From: Centroberyx gerrardi
Taxonomy: Eukaryota; Chordata; Actinopteri; Beryciformes; Berycidae
DNA: 64,000 nucleotides
Direction: 5' to 3'
NCBI RefSeq assembly: GCF_048128805.1
Contig: NC_136016.1
Coordinates: 13,632,676 to 13,696,675, forward strand
Shown piece after piece: positions 41,367-63,310 of the stretch. The notes beneath the pieces are model-generated. The model saw only the letters and a list, made by a program, of their open reading frames with translations, did not search any database and was not told where the DNA came from. Numbering within the stretch: position 1 is the stretch's first letter; the number at the start of each line of letters is the position of its first letter. The translations under genes and the position numbers were made by a program.

Positions 41367-41398
41367 CTGACGTGTCAGAGGCCTCGTTGTCAGTGACA
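41367..41398 (+). promoter_or_regulatory. Two TGAC/GTCA inverted repeats just upstream of the crygm gene 1 TATA box (MAF-like)
   Basis: CTGACGTGTCAG (41367-41378) and TGTCAGTGACA (41388-41398) are each near-perfect inverted repeats of a TGAC/GTCA core. Large-MAF proteins bind TGCTGA(C)-type inverted half-sites and drive crystallin genes. A possible SOX core GACAAAG lies at 41319-41325. These are motif matches only. Confidence 0.4.
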
Positions 41399-41401
41399 CA
41401 G

Positions 41402-41408
41402 TATAAAA
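41402..41408 (+). promoter_or_regulatory. TATA box of crygm gene 1
   Basis: TATAAAA 56 bp upstream of the ATG, consistent with a short 5' leader of about 30 nt as in other gamma-crystallin genes. Confidence 0.8.
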
Positions 41409-41463
41409 GCCCCTGTAAGTGCATCTAGAGCTACGGTGCGCAAACATCCCCAGTCCTCCAACC

Positions 41464-41472
41464 ATGGGAAAG
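41464..41472 (+). CDS. crygm: crygm gene 1 exon 1 (Met-Gly-Lys)
   Basis: Three-codon first exon, as in all gamma-crystallin genes. It has an ACC ATGG start context and is followed by donor GTATGA. Intron 1 (41473-42126) is 654 bp, much longer than the roughly 80-100 bp typical of mammalian gamma genes. Confidence 0.9.
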
Positions 41473-43096
41473 GTATGAGCTCACACGCATTACAGCTACA
41501 GCTTTGACGATGGGGTTAGGAGCAAAACTGTACGATTTGGGAATATGGGTTGAATATTGCAACAGGCAAAGTAAATGCAGCGGAGGGGAAAAGAGCTTGC
41601 AGAACTACTCAGTGTAGTTACATTTTTAGTTTTAGAGAAAATAGATTGGATTGGCAGCTGTTGAGCAGGTCTTATGTTTGAGGCGAAAACATCCACACCT
41701 ATAGGCACTCATGGGGAAAATTTGTCTCTGGGGTTCAACGATGAAATTGTATCCAAATATGATACAGATTCATTGTATTTGTATGACCGCAACAATTACC
41801 TGGCTCCTTCCATTTGAGAAATTGTCATCCTGCCAGATTGTTCAGATTGGCCAAACATACAGTGTGTTCTGCTTCAAATAAAAGTCAGCTGAAACACAAC
41901 AAATACTCCTGCAATTGCCTTTATTTTCATCTGTCAAACACAGAAGATTGTATACGAGTGTAGAGCAGACCAGATAGACTTGCACACATGAAGGACTCAT
42001 GAAAAAGGATTTCAGCTTGTTCAAGGGAGAGCAGTGTCCCCTACAGCCCATTCATGAGTATCGCAACCAGTCAATCTACTAAAACTAACCTGAGTGACGC
42101 ATGCCTCTCTCTCCTCTCCATTCAAGATTATCTTCTACGAAGGCCGCAACTTCCAGGGCCGCCACTGGGAGTGCAACAGTGACTGCATGGACACCTTCAG
42201 GCACTTCAACTGCTGCAACTCCATCCGTGTCAGCGGCGGTCACTGGGTGGCCTACGAGAAGCCTTACTACATGGGATACCAGTACATCCTGGGTCAGGGC
42301 GAGTACCCCGACTACAACTGCTGGATGGGCTACAACAACTGCGTCCGCTCCTGCCAGATGTACCCCCCTGTAAGTCAATCAAACAGACAGATAGGACTGG
42401 TAATCCCCCACCCCCCACCCCTCGCCTTGTACATCAAATGCTGCTTTAGAAATGGATGTCAATCACCGGCCTTTTGATGTCATTTATAGATACCCAGGCA
42501 GGTCAAAGCATAAAAGTCTCTGCTGCAAGGTCCACAAGGAGACCCAGTCATCCTTTAAAAGGAATATGATACACTCCCCATAAGACTTGGTGTCTTCATT
42601 CTCATTCTGTTAGTCACATTGAGTGTTTCTGGCAGTTACGAAGAAAAAAAATCGAATTATGTCATGATCCAAAAGAGCTGTTACTCTGTAGTAACTACTG
42701 TGTAGCTACTTACTTAAAGCAACCAAACTGCTTATTTAAATTACTACTACAGTGACTCTCTGGGGTTCAAACACCAACCAAAATAGCATAATAATCATGT
42801 TCCAATCTCTCTCGCACACACAGTACAGAGGATCCTACAAGATGAGGATCTTCAACAGGCCTGACATGATGGGAAACATGATGGAGTTCATGGATGACTG
42901 CCCCAACGTGTACGAGCGCTTCCATTACCGTGACATTTTCTCCTGCAACATCATGGAGGGTTACTGGATCTTCTATGAGCACCCCAACTACAGAGGACGC
43001 CAGTACTTCCTGCGCCCTGGAGAGTACAGGGCCTGTGGCGACTGGGGCTGCCACAACCCCATGGTGGGCTCCTTCAGGAGGATGAGGATGATGTAA
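41464..43096 (+). CDS. crygm: Gamma-crystallin M-type, gene 1 of a tandem pair (3 exons)
   Basis: Structural lens protein of the beta/gamma-crystallin superfamily, packed at high concentration in fibre-cell cytoplasm to give refractive index. The CDS joins 41464-41472, 42127-42369 and 42824-43096, giving 174 residues, the usual family length. Introns are GT-AG. The four Greek-key motifs are visible: YEGRNFQG (7-14), YEKPYYMG (46-53), FNRPDMMG (94-101) and YEHPNYRG (135-142). Exon 2 encodes the N-terminal domain and exon 3 the C-terminal domain, the standard gamma arrangement. The protein has 16 Met and 11 Cys, typical of fish gamma-M proteins, but keeps five Trp (17, 43, 69, 132, 158), including the four positions conserved in mammalian gamma-crystallins. 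A TATA box lies 56 bp upstream of the ATG and an ATTAAA signal 29 bp past the stop. A paralogue lies about 600 bp downstream. The family is certain. The exact gamma-M number is not assigned, and an MX-like orthologue is possible. Confidence 0.95.
42127..42369 (+). CDS. crygm: crygm gene 1 exon 2, N-terminal Greek-key domain
   Basis: Exactly 243 bp, in phase. It runs from acceptor ...TTCAAG (codons Ile-Ile-Phe-Tyr-Glu) to Tyr-Pro-Pro before donor GTAAGT. It encodes Greek-key motifs 1 and 2. Confidence 0.95.
42824..43096 (+). CDS. crygm: crygm gene 1 exon 3, C-terminal Greek-key domain
   Basis: 273 bp including the TAA stop, after acceptor CACACACAG. It encodes motifs 3 and 4 and ends FRRMRMM. 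The local run [10 protein letters not shown] shows the methionine richness. Confidence 0.95.
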   Translation, partial: YRGSYKMRIFNRPDMMGNMMEFMDDCPNVYERFHYRDIFSCNIMEGYWIFYEHPNYRGRQYFLRPGEYRACGDWGCHNPMVGSFRRMRMM

Positions 43097-43124
43097 ATTT
43101 CACCCCTTTGCTGCTCAAATTAAG

Positions 43125-43130
43125 ATTAAA
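43125..43130 (+). other. Polyadenylation signal ATTAAA, crygm gene 1
   Basis: ATTAAA 29 bp after the stop, followed by a T-rich stretch. This implies a very short 3' UTR, normal for gamma-crystallin mRNAs. Confidence 0.7.
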
Positions 43131-43560
43131 CACTTGTTTTTCCAATAACTATGTTCTTTGTGGTCTTATTCAAGCTCTAATTTTTTGAATCAACGCAACA
43201 TGGAAACATTCAAAGTTGGGAGTACAATAATACTCTGGTGGCTGCAGTTGGTCATCTGCTGCCTGCACAGTTCATAGCATCAACCCATAAAAAGCCTATT
43301 GTTGCTATGTGAGTGATCTTTGTCTACAGAATAACTGTCATTTACCTATCAAAATGAGCCCAACCTATTTTCTTTGCTCCCCTGCCTAACCTCACAGAGT
43401 CTGCATATATGTTTCTGGCATTCATGCCAATAAAGGCAGATGTTGCAACTCTTATTGTAGCCCTTTGAGAAAGTGCAGTTGTACAGTATTTTCCATAGAC
43501 AGAGAGCTTTGACAGAGACAAAGCAGCTGCTGCTGCTCACCAGCCCTATAGTGTTATGCA
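43131..43560. other. Spacer between the two crystallin genes
   Basis: Only about 430 bp separates the end of gene 1 from the proximal promoter of gene 2, so gene 2's promoter and any shared enhancer must be compact. Confidence 0.6.
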
Positions 43561-43577
43561 GTCTATAGAGCGTATTG

Positions 43578-43600
43578 TGCTGACACGACAAAGCTTTGTC
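43578..43600 (+). promoter_or_regulatory. MAF half-site plus palindromic SOX-like pair in the crygm gene 2 promoter
   Basis: TGCTGAC (43578-43584) is a perfect MARE half-site. It is followed 2 bp later by the perfect 14-bp palindrome GACAAAGCTTTGTC (43587-43600), which contains ACAAAG/CTTTGT cores bound by SOX/LEF HMG proteins. The pair sits about 30-55 bp upstream of the TATA box, where MAF and SOX act in mammalian gamma-crystallin promoters. Binding is inferred from motif and position. Confidence 0.5.
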
Positions 43601-43631
43601 ACGTTTGCAAAGCCCTGATCCCTGCAGGGTC

Positions 43632-43638
43632 TATAAAG
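43632..43638 (+). promoter_or_regulatory. TATA box of crygm gene 2
   Basis: TATAAAG 58 bp upstream of the ATG, at nearly the same spacing as in gene 1. Confidence 0.8.
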
Positions 43639-43689
43639 GGGTCTGGTACAGCCCAGTGTCTGGTCCGGTCTGAACCTAACACAGTCACA

Positions 43690-43698
43690 ATGGTCAAG
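43690..43698 (+). CDS. crygm: crygm gene 2 exon 1 (Met-Val-Lys)
   Basis: Three-codon first exon followed by donor GTAAGC. Intron 1 (43699-44650) is 952 bp and AT-rich, with no recognised element. Confidence 0.88.
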
Positions 43699-45598
43699 GT
43701 AAGCATACAATTTAAAAAATATGGTAACAGTTGGTAACCATAGGGTCTGCATCTGTAAATGCTCTATAAAGTCTCAAATAATTAAAAAACATTACAATTT
43801 CTTTTAGCAAGACTGATGTTACTCTTATTCTCTATACACTTGGTAACCAAATGTAATCCAACTAATTAATTTAGTAGTGATCTTCTCAGATACTTCATGT
43901 GAAGAACAGTGAAGTTAATGTGTGGACCTGAGGGGGAAATAAGTTTTTAAACTGGTGGTGAATTGAGAAATACTGCAGACAGACTCAAATAGAATTCCTA
44001 TTTGTAATATAAAATGCCAAAGACCTTCATTGAGAATGAAATGCTAGACATTGCAATGAATCTGGTAAAAACTTAAATTTAATACATTTAATACATTTTA
44101 ATTTCATAAAATTAAACAATATGTCAAATAAAGGACACAAAATAAGAAATAAGTTAGAGTAAAAGTATGCCTACCTCTTCTTTTGAGGACAGTGAAACTT
44201 GCAGTCATTCAGTTGAGCTTGGAGTCTTTAGTCCTGTGAAAATAGGCCAACAAATTTTGGGCATGGCTACTGTTTCCTCTCCATTTAAATATACTACACG
44301 TTAAATTTCATGGCATTATGCTTCATGGCAATAAAAGTGTATATAACATGAAAAATGTCACACAATTCATCTGTTACAGTTATCCTATACAAGAACTATG
44401 TTAGCTAATGTTAACATGCAAACGTGGCTGGGACTATGAAAACATATGGCTGTTATACAGATTTAAGTCATACAAATTTAACAAAGGATTGAAATTCATT
44501 CAATAGGCTAAGATATTGCAGTTCAACTTATTCTCTTCTAGAAATGAATTGTGATTGCAGTGTGTGAACAGCAGTTAACTAATCCCACAGTTAGTCTGTC
44601 TTTTGTGTGGCTGTGTGGTAATAACATGTCTGCACATCTCTCATCTGTAGATTATCTTCTACGAAGACAAGAACTTCCAGGGCCGCCACTATGAGTGCAG
44701 CAGCGACTGTGCTGAGATGCAAAGCCACTTCAGCCGCTGTAACTCCATAAGGGTGGAGAGTGGCTGTTGGGTGGCCTACGAGAAGCCCAATTATGGCGGC
44801 TACCAGTACATGCTGCTCAAGGGCGACTACCCCGACTACCAGCGCTGGGCTGGCTTCAATGACTGTATCCGCTCCTGCCGTATGGTGCCTCCTGTGAGTG
44901 TTAACATGACCTACCATGTTTGCAGTACTGCTCCCCCTAGAGATTATTTTGTAGCAGTGGCAGTTTAGGATAATTTTAGTTCTCAGGCCTAGTCCTACTG
45001 CTCTCACCAGTCTGTGCCATTTAAAATGTCTCTCTTTGGTGTTTTTTCCACTTTTTTACCCATAAAAAAGTTCACATTTTCCCCTTTTTACCCATAACAG
45101 CAGTACAAAAAAACATACATATCACAAAAAATAAAATCCTAGACTGGAGCATTAAATCCAGACAGATTCAGTAAAGGAGCGAAAAACAAGCAGGTTCTCC
45201 ACCTCCTTATGCCATATTGCCATTATTCTACTTGTATATTATTATACTTGAATGTGGTGCTACAAAGTTTAACAAATGTTTACTTCATCTCACATTCTCA
45301 ACCTTCATCCTTTCTTCCACAGTACCATGGAAACTACAGGATGAAGATCTTTGAGCGTTCCGACTTTGGGGGCCAGAACATGGAGCTAATGGAGGACTGC
45401 CCAGACCTGAATGAGCGTTTCCACACCCGTGACATCTCCTCTCTCAACGTCATGGAGGGCTACTGGATCCTCCATGAACACCCCCACTACAGGGGACGCC
45501 AGTACTTCCTGCGTCCCGGCGAGTACAGGAGGCACAGCGAGTGGGGAAGCACCAGCCCCACCTTCGGCTCCCTGAGGCGTGTCACTGAGGTCAACTGA
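43690..45598 (+). CDS. crygm: Gamma-crystallin M/MX-like, gene 2 of the tandem pair (3 exons)
   Basis: Second lens gamma-crystallin. The CDS joins 43690-43698, 44651-44893 and 45323-45598, giving 175 residues. All introns are GT-AG and exon phases match gene 1. A gap-free hand alignment gives 109 identical residues of 174 (about 63%), so the pair is an old tandem duplication. Greek-key motifs are YEDKNFQG (7-14), YEKPNYGG (46-53), FERSDFGG (94-101) and HEHPHYRG (135-142). The fourth has His135 where the aromatic residue is usual. It has only 8 Met and 7 Cys and keeps Trp at 43, 69, 132 and 158, so it looks less like a core gamma-M and somewhat gamma-S-like in parts. The C-terminus (LRRVTEVN) is unlike gene 1. 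A TATA box lies 58 bp upstream of the ATG, with an AATAAA at 45919. The orthologue name is not settled. Confidence 0.94.
44651..44893 (+). CDS. crygm: crygm gene 2 exon 2, N-terminal Greek-key domain
   Basis: 243 bp between acceptor CATCTGTAG and donor GTGAGT. It encodes motifs 1 and 2 and ends Met-Val-Pro-Pro. Confidence 0.95.
45323..45598 (+). CDS. crygm: crygm gene 2 exon 3, C-terminal Greek-key domain
   Basis: 276 bp including the TGA stop, after acceptor TTCTTCCACAG. It encodes motifs 3 and 4 and is one codon longer than exon 3 of gene 1. Confidence 0.95.
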   Translation, partial: YHGNYRMKIFERSDFGGQNMELMEDCPDLNERFHTRDISSLNVMEGYWILHEHPHYRGRQYFLRPGEYRRHSEWGSTSPTFGSLRRVTEVN

Positions 45599-45918
45599 TG
45601 CCCCCTCTGTTTTTTTTACCCTCATAGACCCCCACTGTGAAGCTTTCTACCCTTTAGCTCCCGTAAACGCCAGTGCTGTTTCAGTGTGGTCTCAACACTG
45701 TGGTGTCCAAACCTGAAATCACACATTCTAATGATGGGGGTTTTGGGGCGTCTGATGTTGGGTTTTGATTTTGTTGGGTTGCTTTGCATTGTTGGGTAAA
45801 GTTCTTCCCCGACTCAGTGCTTAAGCGATGCTCACAGTAAATAGTGATCTCTTTTGGTCGTCTCACAGCAGAATGGTGTGCTTCGCCGGTCCCCAACCTC
45901 CTGTCCTATTGGAATCAC

Positions 45919-45924
45919 AATAAA
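45919..45924 (+). other. Polyadenylation signal AATAAA, crygm gene 2
   Basis: Canonical AATAAA 321 bp after the stop. The 3' UTR would be about 340 nt, ten times that of gene 1. No closer canonical signal was seen. Confidence 0.65.
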
Positions 45925-45939
45925 CGAAAACTCCATGAA

Positions 45940-48900
45940 AGTCAACTAAAAGGAGCCTTTGTTATTTTTCTATTGACTACTAAAGCTGTCACTATCAAAA
46001 GGTCAGGGGGATATGGCTTGTCAAATCTGAAGGATTTTTGCTCTTTAGTATGGTGATTGAACTTTAGTTACATCAGGCCACAGAGTCAGATGTAGAAGCG
46101 AAACCACTAAGGTCCTAGTAAGACCAAGAGTTTCTACAGTCTGCCGTGACATCGTCATCCCCCATACACAGAGCAAAATTATCAAGGAAACAGAAGCTTA
46201 TTCTTTGAAGTTAGTTATTAAAGAACAAAAAAAGGGTATCTGAGGATGAGCATGTAGGAGTCTTTATGAGATCACATGGTACAGAGTAAGCGCTTTGGGT
46301 CCATGAAAGACGCCCATATTAGATCCACATCACAGGGCCAGTGCCAACTCAAAGAGTCAAAGTGGCCTGGTACTAGCCCCGAGCATCAAGCTCTCTCAGA
46401 ACAAAAAACAAAACCCAGTCCACATCCCTGCTCATGCATTTTTCATCAGCCCAAGATACTGAACCCTTTCAGAAATAAATATCAATTATTGAAATTGTTA
46501 ATTAGACGCTGCGTAATTGGCGAAGATACACATGAATAAATAACTTTGACCATTAATTATTGATTCAAAAAAATTTGAAGCCCAGCGGGGAGTACGTTTG
46601 AGAGTCTCTTAAGATCAAGCACAACAAGAAATATGAGTTTTGGCCTTGAGTAATGTCCAATTAAAGGACTGTCGGCTTTGCTGTACAAGTCCAGTGATTT
46701 GCCCTCAGTCCTCTTATATCCGTGGACAACAATACCCAGCAGACGGCAGAGCATCAACAGGGTGCAACATGGGATCTGATCTGCTGGGGGCAACGCCAGA
46801 TAAGAGATGAGAGAAAATTCACAGGCTGCCTGGCCTCAGTCATAAGTGGAAGTTAATCTAGGGTTATGAAGGGCCAGCGATTTCAAATACCAGCCAAACA
46901 CAGCAAGTATGCATTTCAGAGGTGCACAGGAGTACAGAAAACAGCATTTAAGGTCCACGGCCATACTGTGTGTTAAATGGTTATGGTTATGACCTTGCAA
47001 ACTGTGTTTACATAAAAAAAACAGCAAAGGCAATCTAGACCTGAAAGCTATGCAAACAACTTTGCTTGAACATACAGTATATCCTTGCTGCAAACTCTAC
47101 TGAGCTCTGCTGAATTCTCTACTTATATTACAAAACGATTATCATTGAAATCTGCCCATGGTTCAGTTAGTTTTTGCCCCTTATAGGAGGCATGAAATTG
47201 GGATAGAAGACAAGGACAGAACTGAGGTGCTCAAAGACAAAATGGCAACATGTTCCCCACTGGTATGGGCCAGGAGTCTAAGACATATTCAGTTGTTCAT
47301 ATTCAATTGTTTCAAAAGACAAATTTACTAACCTGTGTTTTTCAACTGGTAAATCGGGATAAAAAAGTGGAACATGAAACACTCTAAAAAGGTTGTGAAC
47401 AAAGGAGAATTTAGCTGGGGAAATTTGTATTATTTTATATATTGGGTCACAACTGATGGCTAAGGAACAGTCTGTCCTAATGCAAAACCAGTTAAGAGTC
47501 ACTGGACACTAAAGTAAAACAGATGAAATGAAGACTGGATCAAACAACAAAACACTCCTCAGTGTCCTGCTACTTCTCAAGTAGAAGATAGGTGTTACTG
47601 CAACTTTTGGGCATACGTAATTACACCTGAATAACAGAAGCGTAACTGTAGCAAGGTCTCTAAGACCATGTGATATTGTATTATATCAGAAAACCGTTCT
47701 ATAGTTCGAATTATAAGTACACCAAGCATCAAACAGGCAAACACTCAATGTCCCTGGATCGCTCCTTCTCTACCTCAAGTCATTTAGATGATATTTTCAA
47801 TCGCTTCACACATAAAAAGGACAAAAGAGTGAGATCCGAGTTTTGTCTCCCTCTTCATCTCTGAACCCTTTGGACTTGGTGATGGGAAGCTGACTGAAGG
47901 GTAAGTAGTGCGTTTTGGAGAATGAATTCTTTAGATGATAGAAGAGAGAAAGAAAAGAAAGAGAGAGAGAAAGAGAGAAACCCAGAACATAAGCCTGTGA
48001 TTCCATTATTAGTCTCAGTTCTCCTTCTCCCTCTTTTCATTTCTGATGGCTGGATAATTAAACCTCTATAGTATTGTCTTCCATCTTCCTTGCCCCACTT
48101 CCAGCAATGCGAATTCCCCTATGGGCAACTTTAAAAAGGCCCTTTTTTAGACATCTGTTTTTCAGATCAGTACGACTTCTTTTCCCATTAATTTGTGTTC
48201 TTTGTGGAAGTAGAAAGACTAGTGCCAGGACAGAAACGAACATACGTGTAAAAATCCTCAGCATTTCAAATGCAAAAATCAAAGGAAGTAAGAAAAATAT
48301 CCAAATATTCTTTTTCAACAATCTTTTTTTATTCTACAATACAGCTATTAAATAACCCGAACCAATGCTTAAGTGTGCATTGCAAGACATCAGATAGAGG
48401 CTCACAGGCTGGAATGTTACAGCGCTTAATTTAAAGGCAGTCGTGTTCTCCCCTCAAGCTTGAAGGAGGCAGCTTGTCAATTACTGTTCCTGCTCTGACA
48501 GAAGCTTTGGGCACCAGCAAGAACAAGCAGGAAAGAAGCAAAGCATGGAAAAATGAGCACAACTTGTAAAAAAAAAAAAAAAATTGTAAATAAAATGGAT
48601 GCAACTTAAGTTGGAGTGGATTTTAACTGTTATATTACTATATAACACATCTGGTACATTTATGATACTTCTGTATCATATGGCTGTCTGATATCAGACA
48701 CTGTAATCCAGCTATTAGATGTTCATACAGTAAACCTTTCAAAACAAAATCAGTCACACACATGGATTGGGTTAAGCTAAAACAATTCAATTCAGAAAAT
48801 TTGCCAAAGTAGGCCAAGGTCTGAAATTATCTAGACCAGCGTCTCATCTGATCACCATGCCTGTTCATTCAGAAATGCACAACAGACCACTCAAATGCAC

Positions 48901-49670
48901 TTGAATGCACTTATGCACTTACAAACAATATGAAGTAGAACTTTGTGTGTGATGAACCAATGTCATCAACTAAAAATCAGAATGGGCCTTCAATTATATA
49001 ACACACAAGATGATAACATGAACTTGATTGCTTCTTATGGGGAAATTGGGTCATCGCAGTGGCAAAAGAATAGGATATAGATCGCAATACAATTAATAGA
49101 AAATACTGAAGATTAAAAGATACAACATCCTCATTGTGAAGAATTGTTACGTTGTTATGTTGACCATCGCCACCAGATACATAAAGGTATCTGCTATTGT
49201 ATTTCATGGATTTGGTTTATCAAGTGGAGTCTTATATAATATAACAAGGCCAAAGTAACTAGCTTTTGGTATTGGTGAAAAAGGACATTTCTGATACCCT
49301 TCTTTGTTAGGCACATTTCATTATGGAGCACCATAAATTAATTTCTGATAATGTCATGTGCCTTTTATACATAAAATCATATGCTCAGACAATTTTCTCC
49401 ACAGGAAAATATGAGATTGCATAAAAATCCAGCATTTCAGTTTTGTTTGATACATTTTGATAGCTTAAATAGATACAAAAAAATCTGTATAATACTAACA
49501 ATTGTGGGGTTTCTCAGTCATAAAAGTAACTAATCATGAGTTATCTCTCTGTTTGCTCACAGTCACCTCAACCAATCTGATCTAGATAATGTGACTGGCT
49601 TTAGTGGGATAACCAGACTCTTAACCAATGGCGAGATCACCACATAGTACCTCATGAATATAGCCTTGGG
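45940..49670. other. Spacer between the crystallin pair and aldh18a1
   Basis: No gene. The part below the aldh18a1 stop may be 3' UTR. A TAAT-rich block at 46,480-46,575 looks like a regulatory element. Confidence 0.55.
48328..48333 (-). other. Possible canonical polyadenylation signal (AATAAA) of aldh18a1
   Basis: First AATAAA downstream of the stop on the minus strand. Distance from the stop is about 1.6 kb, long but possible for a vertebrate 3' UTR. Confidence 0.35.
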
Positions 49671-49676
49671 TTTATA
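49671..49676 (-). other. Possible variant polyadenylation signal (TATAAA) of aldh18a1
   Basis: TATAAA on the minus strand about 250 nt past the stop. The nearest canonical AATAAA on this strand is at 48328-48333, which would give a 3' UTR of about 1.6 kb. Either could be used. Confidence 0.3.
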
Positions 49677-49887
49677 AAAGCAGTGACTTGTCATTTACAA
49701 TATCATAAGCTGAGGTAGAATTTAAAACATTGTAAACTTCCAGGCCCTGAAGAACAGAATACTTTAAAAAGGAGTGACTGGTTGGTTGTGCAGAGGGAGA
49801 GGATCTTCGGTGTGCTGAGCGTTTCTGTTCACTGTGTGCTTCAGAGGTTTTAAACAGTGACATCTCTCTTTTCATCAGCAATCTTGA

Positions 49888-49889
49888 GT

Positions 49890-49924
<35 letters not shown>
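49888..49924. repeat. (TG)n microsatellite at the aldh18a1 stop codon
   Basis: Begins immediately 3' of the aldh18a1 stop codon, so it lies in the 3' UTR (CA on the mRNA strand). Confidence 0.95.
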
Positions 49925-49925
<1 letters not shown>

Positions 49926-49926
49926 C

Positions 49927-62509
<12,583 letters not shown>

Positions 62510-62939
62510 GGTCAGCTTAATTAGTCCCACTTCTAACAACTACTGGATGAGAGAGAGACACAGAGACAGAGAGAGAGAGTAAGAAACACAAAGGCAGAGA
62601 GAGAGATGACTGTCAAACCATCAGTATCATAGACATGGAACTGTGAAATCTGCCTTTCCTTTTGCACTGACCAATCAGAGAAAAGTATTATGGGCAAAAG
62701 GCAACATCAAATGTGATCCCTTTTATCCATTACATGCACAGCTAAAAGTATTGGCTAACTATCCAAGTGGTTCACTGGTAAAAGAACGTTTATTATTCTT
62801 ACTTAAACACAAATATTCTTACTTAAAGTCCTCAGGTTTCAGTGTGTCTTGTATTTTTCCCTGTGCAATGTCTTCTATTGAGTCTTCTTGTCCATCTTCT
62901 TTGGCAAGCTCCTCTCACAGCAGTTTATTCCACCAAGTT

Positions 62940-63310
62940 TGAGCCGGTGGGCTCGGCCTTGGCACGACTCCTCCCCTAAATGAATGGAGTTGCTGATGAA
63001 ACTGTCAGCGCAGCTTGCAGCACGTGTAAATGTCCGTTTTGCTCAAAGGTAATTTCACGACTCGTAAATGGAAGTTGCGGTACAGGGTCAGCTGTTAATT
63101 ACCCAGTAGCCTACCGGTCGACATTAAATTACAAATTTCCTTTCCGCAGGGAATGCCTCATGGTTATTGGCGATGATGTAATAGAACCTCCTTGGGCAGG
63201 AAGTGCGTCAGGCCAGCCGGTGAAAGCCGGAAAATGATCGGAAGTTAGAATTTCCCGCCACGTCTTTCATAATAAAGGTCCTCGTTTAAAAAGCCGCTTT
63301 TGTAACGTGT
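62940..63310 (-). promoter_or_regulatory. Candidate aldh18a1 promoter / non-coding exon 1 region
   Basis: CpG-richer stretch upstream of exon 2. It contains an ETS-type CGGAAGT (63239-63245) and an E2F-like TTTCCCGCC (63251-63259), common in housekeeping promoters. Exon 2 has an acceptor before the ATG, so an untranslated exon 1 must lie upstream. I could not fix its donor. Confidence 0.4.

Noticed and set aside
42085..42378. Antisense frames over the crystallin exons
   Set aside because: Shadows caused by the codon bias of the crystallin genes.
62980..63237. 85-codon plus-strand frame at the aldh18a1 promoter
   Set aside because: Sits in the CpG-rich promoter region and has no recognisable domain. 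Probably chance.
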